Source: Apostichopus japonicus (lineage: Eukaryota > Echinodermata > Holothuroidea > Aspidochirotida > Stichopodidae). From it: a DNA stretch of 64,000 nucleotides. Positions 47,255 to 58,383 of this stretch are shown in pieces. Below the pieces are notes generated by a model. That model worked only from the letters and a program-made list of their open reading frames with translations, did not search any database and had not been told where the DNA came from. The position numbers were made by a program, and so were the translations under genes. Numbering within the stretch: the first letter of the stretch is position 1; each line of letters opens with the position of its first letter. The DNA lies in contig NC_092568.1 in NCBI RefSeq assembly GCF_037975245.1, positions 10,441,501 to 10,505,500 of the forward strand, read 5' to 3'.

Positions 47255-47310
47255 ATGTATTTGTATATAAGTATATATATATATATGTAGATATATATGT
47301 TTGTGTGTGT
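46895..47310. repeat. Long TA-rich microsatellite with nested sub-repeats
   Basis: About 400 bp of TA with regular TGTA/TTTG interruptions. A segment around 47085-47160 recurs near 47150-47230. It ends in GTGTGTGTGTGTATG. All open frames here are artefacts. Confidence 0.9.
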
Positions 47311-47443
47311 GTGTATGATCACATTTGCTAAGACCCTGTATAAATTAACGTTATCAAACAATTAAAATACATAAAAGTACGCATTTGCACACACATATAC
47401 ACGCAGATATCTCCTACCACATAGTACGGTATATATCTGTGTT

Positions 47444-47495
47444 GACCCAAAAGGACATAATTGCGTTTCTGTTGAAGAAGACAATCAAGTCCTGT
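47444..47495 (+). repeat. 52 bp direct repeat, copy 1
   Basis: Starts GACCCAAAAGGACATAATTG and ends ATCAAGTCCTGT. It is identical to 48198-48249, 754 bp away. Confidence 0.85.
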
Positions 47496-47904
47496 ATACG
47501 ACGTACGGAACTTTGACTAAATTGTTAATCACTGAATCAAAGTTAACTTGTTTAGTTTATCTCGTTTTATTCTTAATAAAGCTAATGAGGAAAAACCTAC
47601 TGAAAAAGCTGAACCAACCCGTGATAACGAAATATATAGCCTATCGATTATCATATATAGCATGGCCTTTTTATTTTGCCAACCATTTGACCATCCCCGT
47701 TTGTTCTGAAATTTCTGTAGCCCCCCGCCCCTCCCCCGCCCCTCCCCTCTGAGTGTTAAGCTGGTGAGGATTTTATCAAGTGACTTGTTTTCTTGTTATC
47801 GTTATCCTCTTAATTAGGTTCAGTTTTGCAGCTATACGTTAACATCTTTTTCATCATAATATCGGAGACTTATTCAATAACATTTCTCTCAAATTACCAG
47901 TGTT

Positions 47905-48274
47905 TTGAAAGCTGAGTGTATATAGTATGCGCCAACTAAATAAGCTTCTAAAAAAAACAAGCAGTGACGGTTTTTCTATTTCTCTCCTCAGTGAATCATG
48001 CGCATGCGCATTTTTGAATCAAAGTCGTTAATCACGGATATCATTATTATGTGGATTTCTTATAATCGTTCGTAATAATGAAGGTCTTTATGTCTAACGC
48101 TGTTTTCTATATTTGATGAGATTGCAGAGTGAAATAATCGTAATAAAGAAAACAAAGAAGTATTCAAAACTAGACGCGGTTAATATGCAACCAAAAGGAC
48201 CCAAAAGGACATAATTGCGTTTCTGTTGAAGAAGACAATCAAGTCCTGTGTAACTATATACACTCAGCTTTCAA
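47905..48274. repeat. 370 bp segment bounded by perfect 22 bp inverted repeats
   Basis: Left arm 47905-47926 starts TTGAAAGCTGAGTG; right arm 48253-48274 is its exact reverse complement. Inside it are the NRF1-type palindrome (47999-48010) and, next to the right arm, the second copy of the 52 bp direct repeat. No target duplication is obvious outside the arms. It may be a MITE. Confidence 0.7.
47999..48010. promoter_or_regulatory. Perfect NRF1-type palindrome
   Basis: TGCGCATGCGCA matches the NRF1 consensus YGCGCAYGCGCR on both strands. It is about 560 bp upstream of the signal-peptide exon candidate at 48570. Its link to that gene is an inference. Confidence 0.4.
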
Positions 48275-48569
48275 TCCATATAGTGCGTAAAACATAAAAC
48301 TCATAAAAGTCAATGTATAAAATCAACTGTAGCAAACAAGTAGTAGTTTATAATTGATTTGTTTTTCTGATACCACAAGAGGAAGTTTACATCGTTTTAT
48401 CTACTCCCTGGGAGTTATCTTTATTGTGGAGAGTTTGGTTTGTTTTCATCTATTTCTTTCACAAGTGACGGTGGACAGGTTGGAGTATAACATATAGGGT
48501 GAATGGAGTAGGAGAAACACTCGGGTGCAGCTGGGATTCTAAATCCACAAACCAGGGCCTGGGTCAAAC

Positions 48570-48653
48570 ATGGCGCCCTTCTTGTGGGCGCCCTTCTTGT
48601 GGGCAGCCTTGGTCGCATCGGCAATTTTGTGTGGACATTCTACTGTCGGAGAG
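48570..48653 (+). CDS. Candidate first exon with signal peptide
   Basis: ATG in context AACATGG opens 28 codons: MAPFLWAPFLWAALVASAIL then CGHSTVGE, followed by a good donor GAG/GTATGT at 48654. The hydrophobic core and small residues before CG look like a secretory signal. A 15 bp direct duplication (GCGCCCTTCTTGTGG) makes the APFLW repeat. No later exon could be joined with confidence, so the product is unknown. It could be chance. Confidence 0.35.
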
Positions 48654-49238
48654 GTATGTGCAATTCATAAGTATTATTCATCGAGATTATTCATTTTTTC
48701 CTTCTCATTTTTTAAACTTCTAAAACAGACAATTATATATATGCAACAAAGTTTTTGCTTGTTGAAGACAAACGACTCACTTCCTCATTGTTAAAGAATA
48801 TGAAACTAAAACTTGATCATTTGACCGTTGCGAAGGGGTTCAATTGAATAACCCGGTGAATGCAGAAGAGTGCATCTCTACAGCGGGAGAAATGTACTCT
48901 TTCCCATCACCTTAAATTGAGTACAGATGCCCATGCCAACGCTTGTTCCTAGGCACAAATATGTTAAAAAATAATTTCCAGTAGTGCCGGTGTAATTTTA
49001 AGTTAATATCTCTCCCCTGCCCCCCCCCCCTGTAGCCACTATTTATCAGGATAATAATGTCCGACCGGACTGTCCGGACATGATTTTACCCAGAATTTAT
49101 ATCAAGCCGGACAAAATAAACCGTACCAACTTCTTTTCTCACGTACCAGTAAATTTCGTCTTTCCGGGGGGAAAAAATGTTGTCTGCCCGAAGTATTTTA
49201 TAATCATGTCATTCCGTCATCTCGGACTTAATACCATT

Positions 49239-50058
49239 CAGGGACGTAGCCAGGGGGAGCAGGGGGAGCGACTGCTCCCCCCTTTCAGTGTCCAATAAAT
49301 GTTTAAAACTGTTGTTTTTTAAGCATGGTATTTTGTCAGTGCTCTTTTGATCTTGAATACTCGTCAGCTCCGTTAACTCGATTATAATCGTAGTAACATT
49401 CACGCCTACTGATTCAACTACTTACTTAGTTTGACAGATGCAAGTAGCTAAATTTAGCCTTCAGCATATTACAAGCCTACAGTTGGCCACTGCGTAATTG
49501 CCTACCTAACCGCACTCGATGGAATGTCACGAACCGTATGCACAACGACGGCGATAACGTTCGTTCTCATCCTTTCTATGATTCTTCCTAAGTTGTTGCA
49601 CGAACAGCATGTTATGAAGCTAAGCTAGAATTCGTACGTGATACGCACTTCCTATAAATAACTATTACACTGCGATAACGATATTTGTTTTTAGGACACT
49701 GCACATCTGGCTGTCTTACAAAATATGAAAGTTTATATTGTCCATCAATTAAGTTCGTCAAATGTATTAAAGTCCAGACATTGGACAATAAACAAGAATC
49801 ATCCTACTGGAAAATTGTAAAAGAGCACTATGTTTGTCTTTCTGATATATTATGTAAAAGAACAGAATCTGCTGATAATATGATATCATATGAAAATGAT
49901 GAAACTGGCAAAACATTGCACCAGATCGCATCTATAAGGACATTCATTTGTTCGCAAATATATCAAAGGGGAGGGGGACACCCCGATCCTTAGACCCCTC
50001 CCCCATATCAATCGCAAAAAAGTGCGCCCCCCCTTTCAAATTCCTGGCTACGTCGCTG
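49239..50058. mobile_element. Non-autonomous hAT-like transposon, exact 8 bp target duplication
   Basis: ATACCATT stands on both sides (49231-49238 and 50059-50066). The ends are CAGGGACGTAGCCAGG and CCTGGCTACGTCGCTG, inverted repeats with two or three mismatches. Length 820 bp. It has an open frame of 102 residues at 49685-49993 without resemblance to transposase. Subterminal parts are G-rich (left) and C-rich (right). The exact duplication indicates a fairly recent insertion. Confidence 0.88.
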
Positions 50059-50217
50059 ATACCATTCAGGTACACATTACAAGATACAAGCTGTGATTAG
50101 GTGTGAACGCATCACTCCACTTCTGTGAACTTTGGTGTCTTTCATTCGGGAAGTGTTGCGAACACTTTTATATTTATTTGAAATAAAATATCTCACTAGA
50201 GCACGAAATATACCAAC

Positions 50218-50580
50218 CAGTGGCATAGGAAGGTACTTTTGAGTGGGGGGGGGGGGGCTGAAGACTGATGGCCGGCCTGGGGGAGGGGTCTAAGGGGAGG
50301 GGGTGTCCCCCTCCCTTTTGGAATTTTTTGCATTTCCAGGTGGCCTCAGATGCAATTTGGTGCAATATAGCACACTTCAACACCCACTCCATTTTGTAAA
50401 CAATTTTGCATTTTCACCTGGCAATTTGGTGCTCCAAATGAGATTTTTTTTTTCTCATTTGGAAATGAAAAAGGGGTTTTCTGACTTGCGAAGCGGGGGG
50501 GGGGGCGGAATGATATTTCCGCCCCTCCATATTTTTCACTGGGGGCTGGCGCCCCAGCCCCCCCCGTTCCTACGCCCTTG
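50218..50580. mobile_element. hAT-like MITE, exact 8 bp target duplication
   Basis: ATACCAAC flanks it at 50210-50217 and 50581-50588. Left end CAGTGGCATAGGAAGG, right end CCGTTCCTACGCCCTTG. Length 363 bp, with no coding capacity. It is 160 bp from the previous element but belongs to a different subfamily by its ends. Confidence 0.88.
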
Positions 50581-50678
50581 ATACCAACCAGTGCCTAATA
50601 TACCCCTTTCCACGCTACGATAGGAATGACACTATAACTGCATAAAGCTCGCTAATAACCTCGAAAGGATCAAAGGAT

Positions 50679-50817
50679 ACTATTTAAGAAAAAGTCACCC
50701 AGGAAAGAACCTGGGCACGAAAACCAAACTACCGAACGACTGATCCGCTCTCAACCCCAGTCCCCTTGCATCGGGACTGTGACTGTGTGATCATCGTCGG
50801 GTGTGTTTCACCATTCC
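50679..50817 (-). mobile_element. Short tRNA-like SINE with 20 bp target duplication
   Basis: The 20 bp CCTCGAAAGGATCAAAGGAT occurs exactly at 50659-50678 and 50818-50837, flanking 139 bp. On the minus strand the insert ends with a T-arm-like hairpin (CCCAGG-TTCTTT-CCTGGG), then GTGACTTTTTC, a run of T that would end pol III transcription. Upstream is GGGGTTGAGAGCGGATCAG, possibly a degenerate A box. Long duplications of this size fit LINE-driven retroposition. Confidence 0.7.
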
Positions 50818-50837
50818 CCTCGAAAGGATCAAAGGAT

Positions 50838-52462
50838 TGATTGATTGATTAACTGTGATCCGGATAATAAAACTATACCAGTTGGCATGACAGGATTATT
50901 ATAGAAAACACTTTTAGGTACCCTACCCGGAATAAAAATGAAAGATAGTTGTTCTACCACAGCTAGGATTCAGCAGAAATCTGAAATATGTATACAATGA
51001 TAAAATGGTTTATACACTAGCTGTCATGAAATGAACTATATAGCCAAAACATTTATCATTCATCCTTTGTTTTATCATTCACTCTATATATACAGTAAGA
51101 ACAAATTTATAGTGCGAGAGCACCTGCTTTTATAATAAACAGTGGGTTAACTTTACTGCAATCTTTAACAATGTAATATCATAATAGTGTAAAAACCAAC
51201 TACTACCACGGTGTGTCTTCTAAGAATAATTTCAATATATATGAGAAACAACTAAAGGGATTGAAACAATTATGACTGAGAAATAATATAGGCCTATAAG
51301 TTTCCTTCTACAAGTTCGTTCTTCAATATCTTTATTTTTTTTTTTTTAGACAAGTTCATCAATATTCATGAAGACATATTACTACATGAATAATCATTAG
51401 AACACACATGTTTGGAACCCAATTATCCAGATACCCCTGGGAAATATCCATAGAAAATATGTTTCATTGCAAAGGATATATTCAAAGTGCTACTTTTTTG
51501 TTGTTTCGCATAATTTAGTTCCATAGCACCGAGTTTCAGATATCTGACAATATAGCCTTGTTTTGAAACGTTACGATGAAAGATTTCTTTTCAAAGTTGG
51601 TATTTTCAAAACAGGGGATCATATTTCCTGTGGTGTCATATCGCACCAATTTTTCAAGGATATTTAGTCCGGTCGGTCAATATGTCCTTAGATATGGTCC
51701 AGACCAATACTTCATACACAAGTGGTTAAATTATACTGCTTACACCGGAATTACCACAGAAATAAATCTCGTTCTTTAAAAAAATAAAAATTTAAAAAAA
51801 TTTTAAAAAAATCAATTTTCTTAAAGATATCAACAGAATATATTAATTGTATTCGCTTTATGCCAGGCAAAGGATCCAGAGTAGTATATATAGGGTGTAC
51901 ATCCCTCCCTTTTAATGAAACCCCACTCTAAATTGAAAGTCGTAATTAGCACAACCTTTCATATGGACCTATACTTATAGACCTAATTAAGCCTAGTATG
52001 CATTAGAATGAGATGTTTCTTGTTGTGGGTGCACCCAAGACCTAGAGTTCTCTATGAAGGAACTCTACGAAGACCCATCCCCACCCCTACAGGGAAGCCG
52101 GCTTCAACGACCTGACGGCCATGCAGACCCACTCCTTTCAAAGTACTAGTTCCGCTGCTGCCTATATGCAATTTATCGAGTATACACTTTGGTTATACTT
52201 TGCATTAACTACGTGATTCATGGAGTACGCAAACTGTTTATCCTGTGCACATTAACATCTTGATATTTGTGTAACGATCCTTGTGCCCAGCATCATCTTA
52301 AAACAATTTGGAGTACTCGAAATGTACTCGGAACTACTAGAGTAGTTCTCGAGTCCTCTTTTTGCAAGTATAGTCGTTACTCGCACTCGATGAAAAGTAC
52401 TCGGCTGCAAATGTATTCGTATTCGCCATGCAGTCCTCAGTTTCTAATGTATTCGTATATAT
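50838..52462. other. Intergenic, no recognised gene
   Basis: AT-rich. 52310-52460 contains repeated TACTCG and TATTCGTA words that continue after the transposon (54690-54780 and 55130-55240), so one simple-repeat-like region was split by the insertion at 52463. The open frame at 51576-51779 matches nothing I know. Confidence 0.45.
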
Positions 52463-54677
52463 CAGGTGCGTATCCAGGGGGGGGCGTTGGGGGCGCGCAC
52501 CCCCCGGGTAAGAAAAAGAGGAGAGAAAAAAAGAGAAGAAAAAAGGAAAAAAGAGGGGGAAAAGCGGAGGAGGAGAGGAAGGAAGGGAAAAGAAAGAGAA
52601 GAAAGAGAGAAGAAGGAGAAAAGGAGGGAGTAAAAGAAAAACGCGAAGACACCGGGAAGAGAAAGAGGAACAGTGACATCATTACAGCGCTGAAGGGTAG
52701 CCAGTGACGGATCAATGATTTCGTAAAAGGGTGCCTCACCCTACCCCTTACACCGACAACTCCATTTTTTTGACGTTTCCATTTTCCTCTCTCACTAATG
52801 ATCTATATATATACTATATATGGTCTATCATAACGCGTGTGTAGAATTGTGCTATGAAACCAACTGTGGCTGGTCTCGAACTCGACCGTGTCGTCGGGGA
52901 ACATGACGCATTTTGGGATGGAGCGACCGCCCCCCCCCCCATTCAGCATTTTTTTAAATGATATCGCTAAGTAATTTCAAAATAGAAAGTGCTTAGATGC
53001 AACTTACAAGGCCTGGGAAGTGTCATTTCCAGCGATCTGGGAGACATTTTCGGCCAAAATTTGCTTGTACGCTTCGCGCTAACAAATGGTCCTGGGTATA
53101 TATAGTGCCATTTCCAGCGATCTGGGAGGCATTTTCGGCCAAAAATTTCTTGTACGCTTCGCGCCAACCTATGGTGTACGCTTCGCGCCAACCTATGGTG
53201 GCGCTACGCTTAGATAATTTGCCTACAGGCTTCGCCCCTCCCTTGGCAAATTCCTCGCTACACGCCTGTTCGAATTTGTAACGCAAACAGCAGATATCAC
53301 ATCATATCAGTGAGCATGAAAATGGCGTTCCAGGATGAAAATCCTCAAAACTGTCCGACTTGCCTGAAAAAATAACCAAAAATTTTCGCGCGCGTTCAAC
53401 GTGCCAATGTCAATATCATATAAGCAAGCATCGGTTATTACATCGCATGCCATCATGTACCGTACGGTCCGTTAAAATTGCGCAGTATACCGTGGGATGC
53501 TAATGTAAACAACGACATGTCTCATGTAGATGTATAAAAAGCATGGAGGTCCAATTATGTCAAAAGTTTCTTTTATATTAGTAATGGCGAATTAGGGGCT
53601 GCACCCCCGCCGCTCAGTGGCGGAGCGTCCATACGGTCAGGGGCGGATGCGCCACCTGGCGGACTCAAATGGACTGCTGGCGCCTTTTTCAGCTCTTTAC
53701 CACTTTTTACTTATTCTAGATTATTGACTTTTTTATTGCGCTCTCATCTACTTATTGACATTTGTCACATTTTGTTGGTGTAATTTGGCGATGACACCCT
53801 ATTCTTCGTTTATCTGCAAATTAGCCAGGCCCTGAAAGGGTCATTTCCGGCGATCTAGGGAGTATATTTACTCAAAATTTGTCTGTGCGCTACGCGCCAA
53901 CCAGTGGTGGCGCTCCGCTTAGATAGTGTCGAAAGCGCCCCTACAGACCATTCTCGCCCCTCCTGACCAATACCCCTAGCTCCGCCACTGCCGCCGCGCC
54001 TCCTACGCCTATGTGTGTAGTGTTCGGTTTCGGAAATATCTGCTATTTTTTCATTTCCTTCAACCAAGTTTTATAATAGCCGTTATAAGAGGTTTAATAT
54101 TTGTACACCAATAAATTAACTGTGTCTGAATTTTCGAAAATTTCTGACCAACATTCTGCATCACACTTCCCTCTACTCGTGCAATTTTGACCGGTCTGTT
54201 AGGGGTTGAAGGTAGTTTTTCTATATTGGTTGTCCATAGATGAAATTTTGTACAACATTATGGGTATGTTTTGAAGTGAGTTTATTCACGAGAAATGTGA
54301 ATTTTCAAATTCTGAACAAATTTGGGGCTTAAAACCTTGAAAAGTGGGGCTGACGGGTATTGTGGGCCGCGACGTAGAATCACCTACAAAAGCAAAGACC
54401 CACAGGACATGCGATCAGGTCGAACATGACGTGTGCCGGGTTGACAATCTTCAAAAAGGTTATGGATGGAAACAAAAAACTATTAGGAAATACTTGGTTC
54501 TCAGGCCAAAAGTGTACATCTGGTTGGTCATTTCAAGCCCGAGAAGTGCCGTTTCCGGTGATCTGGGGGGTATCAAAACCAGAAATTTTCTTGTACGCTG
54601 CGCGCCAACCGATGGTGGCGCTCCGCTTAGATAGTAATTCGCGCCCCCCGGGTTAGAAAATCCTGGATACGCGCCTG
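52463..54677 (+). mobile_element. Composite non-autonomous DNA transposon, copy 2
   Basis: The ends are CAGGTGCGTATCCAGG (52463-52478) and CCTGGATACGCGCCTG (54662-54677), 15 of 16 inverted matches. The interior is the reverse complement of 1-1793, plus one nested element at 53615-53990; without that it is about 1,830 bp. A purine-rich tract fills 52510-52680. Further end-like sequences inside (CAGTGACGGATCAATG at 52696; CCTCGCTACACGCCTG near 53257) suggest it was assembled from several related elements. Flanks are TATAT on both sides; an 8 bp duplication is not clean. No transposase. Confidence 0.8.
53615..53990. mobile_element. Nested hAT-like MITE inside the composite transposon
   Basis: The ends CAGTGGCGGAGC and GCTCCGCCACTG are perfect 12 bp inverted repeats. 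The flanks CCGCCGCT (53607-53614) and CCGCCGCG (53991-53998) form an 8 bp duplication with one mismatch. Length 376 bp. At 53826-53934 it contains the same ~100 bp module (GTACGCT-CGCGCCAACC, GGTGGCGCT-CGCTTAGATA) that its host element carries. Confidence 0.85.
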
Positions 54678-57408
54678 TATATGTCATGCATTCCTCGGAC
54701 TCGGATGCTAAGGTATTCGTCAAATGCTAATGTATTCGTATTCGTCGTGAAGCCCTCAGATGCTAATGTTTTCGTATTTTTCATACAGTTATTATTGTAA
54801 ACAATAGTACTATATTTACCCTAATTTCGTTCGTGTCTACCCTAGTAGTATACATGTATATAGGCTTTGTGTATCACCACGTACGTGCACGAGGATATAG
54901 AACAAGCGTGATGTATGTTGCTAAGGTACGGAACAATTATATAGCATGATTGCAGTATTACTATTAACATAAAACTCTTGCGTACAGGATTTTACTTGCT
55001 ATAGTGTCTCTCTTTGTCATTTCCAAACTGAGAAAAAATTATAACGATTTCGTGACATTGTGAATTTGCTACATGTTACGTTTATCAGAGGAGCAGTTTT
55101 AAGCATATGGGTTCTTGAATTTCTAATAAAAAGTACTCGTAAAGTATTCGAAAATTGCTCGGATGAGAAAGTACTCGGACACTGATACTTAGCAATCGGA
55201 ACCTCAAGTACTCGGAAGTAATCAATACTTGGATATAAGCTCTTGACTAAGATTTAAAACTCATTGCATGTTTCACACACAACTCATTCTACCCCCCCCC
55301 CCCCCTCCAAAAAAAAAACATCAATTCCAAGAATCTGCGCAATGTTATCATTTTATTACTTTTTTGTAACGCCCATACAGGAAAAGTCTAAGTTTTAGAA
55401 TTTTCTTTAACAATCAGTGGGTGTTATCGTACTGAATGTGGTTTACTATAGTAGTACTATCCTTTGCGATCTGACCCACTAAACTGTTTCCAAAAATTGA
55501 GCAATGTTACTTAGATAATCAAGTGCCTCAGAATTGGTAGTACTACATTGTACTACGGGGTAAAACTTTTTGTTTAAGATAATTAAAATATTAGTTCGCG
55601 ATTTAAGTGACAAGTATTTGTCATGCCAGCATATATAGGGGCAATGCATAGGACCTTAATATATAACCTACAGGTATAATTAACCGAGTCGATTAATTGC
55701 GTCACCATGTCAACCGTATTCCCATACCACATAGAAACAAATTTAGATATCTCTGCTATATGTCTTAACAGTTGATGTTAGCATCTCATTATACCTTTCT
55801 CTTCCCCCCCCCCAAAAAAAACCCTCCTCCATCCCCATCCCCATGCCCCAACCCACTCCGCTCCCCACCACCATCCCCACCCCACCACCGCCCAAACCTA
55901 TCCCCCATTCCCCATTCCTCATCACCCGGCTTCAATTCGCGGTTTGAAGGTTATTAAACTCAGACTTGGCCGATAGGATTCTGGCTGCCCTTAAGCTCGG
56001 GGTATAGTTGGGGTCGACCCCCCCCCCCCTTCCCTTTAATGTTAAGTCAATAGCAAATCTCTCTAAACCGCCATACAAGGGTATGATTTCTTTACATAAT
56101 TCAAACGTTCTGTGCTTGATAAAACTGTAAGATCTAAGGCAATAATGAATCATTCCCTACATCTAGTTTAATCTTCTTTAATTCCCCCCCCCCCCCAAAA
56201 AGTCTTTTGTATGAGACTTACCAAGTCATACGAAAAGATGTATAACCGTATAGCAACGATTATCACACCGAAATTAAAAATAGACCAGGTTTTATTGTTA
56301 TCAAATTAGTATGTAATAATATTAAACAAGTAAAGCTTGGTGTTTTTGTTTCCAAAATCGATACCAATTAAAATCCACGGAGATTTCTTCTCTTAAAGGT
56401 TAGAAAATATTACCATACAAATAAAAAAGTATAAAAAAAACGGCAACCAGTACGAATTCTGTGAAGGGAACTTATATTAGGAACATTTTATAGCTTTCTT
56501 GCGATTTTGGTGCAATTGCTGTTAATTTTATGAATATTACGATTGTGTCACTTTCATATAAAGCAGTGTGATTTTTGTTTTACTATCTAATTCTTTACCT
56601 TTTGCATTTCAAATTTCCAATTGTCTGTGTGACAACATTATCTATTGGAACACTCTGAAAAGTAGTCTTATCATTTAGTTTGTAACCTTTACTCTGATTA
56701 TGTCACGTAAGGTTTAAAACAATAAACCAAACATAACGCAAAACCTATTAAAATCTTCCTCATATATGGTCCCTCGTCCTACAAATGCTGCTTTATTTCA
56801 TCTTCTTCTTTTTTTCTTAGATTTTACTTCCTTTTATGATAATTTTTTATAACCTCCTAGAGAATAATTCTTCATGGATTTGAGATGATATTGATTTCGA
56901 AAACATATAAGCTCCACTTGCTCAATATGATTTCAGGAAACAAATTTATAATTGATAAAAACCTGGTCTTTTTCATGTCGGTGTGATAATCGTTGCAACG
57001 GTGAAATATCTTTTTTATGCCTAAAAGTCTAATAAAAAAGGCCTTTTTTCTTTCTATAAAAGAAAGGTTTGACTGCACGTAGGTGGTAATAATTCATTAT
57101 CGCCATCTATATTTTACAGGTTTATTACGCACAGAACCTTTTGAGTATAATGTTAACATATGATATCGTTGTATGGCAGGTTGGTTACAGTTGCTATTGA
57201 CTTTACATTAAAGGGATGTATAGTCGTTCCTGGCCTAGCCCGAGTCTTAAAGGGCAGCCCGAAACCTCTTGATCCGAGTCTCGGTTAAGTCCGTATTTAG
57301 AAACGGTTGCGTCGCTAGCCGTTTCCGAGTCTATAAAGCCCGAGCCAGGAGCCTTTCCAACGACCAGAACTCAAAATAAAATTATAAGCCTATTATCATG
57401 TTTAAAGT
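54678..57408. other. Intergenic, no recognised gene
   Basis: Contains C-runs (55292, 55805, 56019, 56183), a CCCCAxx-rich tract at 55800-55920, and otherwise plain AT-rich sequence. 57225-57360 is GC-richer with an inner inverted pair GAAACGG ... CCGTTTC (57300-57327). No gene was seen. Confidence 0.45.
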
Positions 57409-58063
57409 ATGCATAAAATACAACAGATACCAAAGATACATAAGAGACATTTAATGTATGCATAAAATACAACAGATATCAAAGATACATATGAGACATT
57501 TAATGTATGCATGAAATACAACAGACACCAAAGATACATTAAGGAACATTTAATGTAAGCATGAAATACAATAGTTACCAAAGATACATAAGAGACATTT
57601 AATGTATGCATAAAATACAACAGACACCAAAGATACATAGGAGACATTTAATGTATGCATACAATACAACAGACACCAAAGATACATAAGAGACATTTAA
57701 TGTATGCATACAATACAACATACACCAAAGATACATAGGAGACATTTAATGTATGCATACAATACAACATACACCAAAGATACATAGGAGACATTTAATG
57801 TATGCATACAATACAACATACACCAAAGATACATAGGAGACATTTAATGTATGCATACAATACAACAGACACCAAAGATACATAAGAGACATTTAATGTA
57901 TGCATACAATACAACATACACCAAAGATACATAGGAGACATTTAATGTAAGCATAAAATACAACAGACACCAAAGATACATAAGAGACATTTAATGTATG
58001 CATACAATACAACATACACCAAAGATACATAGAAGACATTTAATGTATGCATACAATACAAAG
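57409..58063 (-). repeat. 49 bp minisatellite, about 13 copies
   Basis: Unit on the plus strand: GAGACATTTAATGTATGCAT, then (A/C)AAATACAACA, (G/T)ACACCAAAGATACATA(A/G). Copies are nearly identical with a few point variants. Because 49 is not a multiple of three the minus-strand open frames change phase at each unit and are not a gene. Confidence 0.92.
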
Positions 58064-58239
58064 GCGAGCAGACCGACTGCATGACAACAGTTACTGTAGT
58101 GAAATGTATTTTGCGTTTTTTCGTTTTTTCGTATTGTTGTGTGTTATATAACATTTGGTTACTTTGTTTGACCATACCTCAAATTGTTAAGATTCAGCTG
58201 CATAATTATTTGCTCATGTTTAAACGAGTACCTTGCGTG

Positions 58240-58383
58240 ATTGGCTTGTTGAACCCTCGTGATTTATGTTATGTAATAAGTCCTTTTCAATGTCCTTTGA
58301 TATATATTGGGCGCACACGGAAAAGGGACCACTGGCATTGGTTGCGTTTAGCCAGAACACATAAAGTATATATTAAGATCTGA
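58240..58383 (+). pseudogene. Possible GIY-YIG remnant of a retroelement
   Basis: The frame reads LCYVISPFQCPLIYIGRTRK, then RDHWHWLRLARTHKVYIK before a stop. A cysteine-proline, then YIGRT followed by a basic RLAxH-like stretch resembles the GIY-YIG nuclease segment at the end of Penelope-like and some other retroelements. It is short and isolated. The resemblance could be chance. Confidence 0.3.

Noticed and set aside
46896-47361. Several overlapping Ile/Tyr frames on both strands
   Set aside because: Artefacts of the long TA repeat.
57409-58063. CRISPR-like array
   Set aside because: Units are contiguous without unique spacers; it is a minisatellite in an animal genome.
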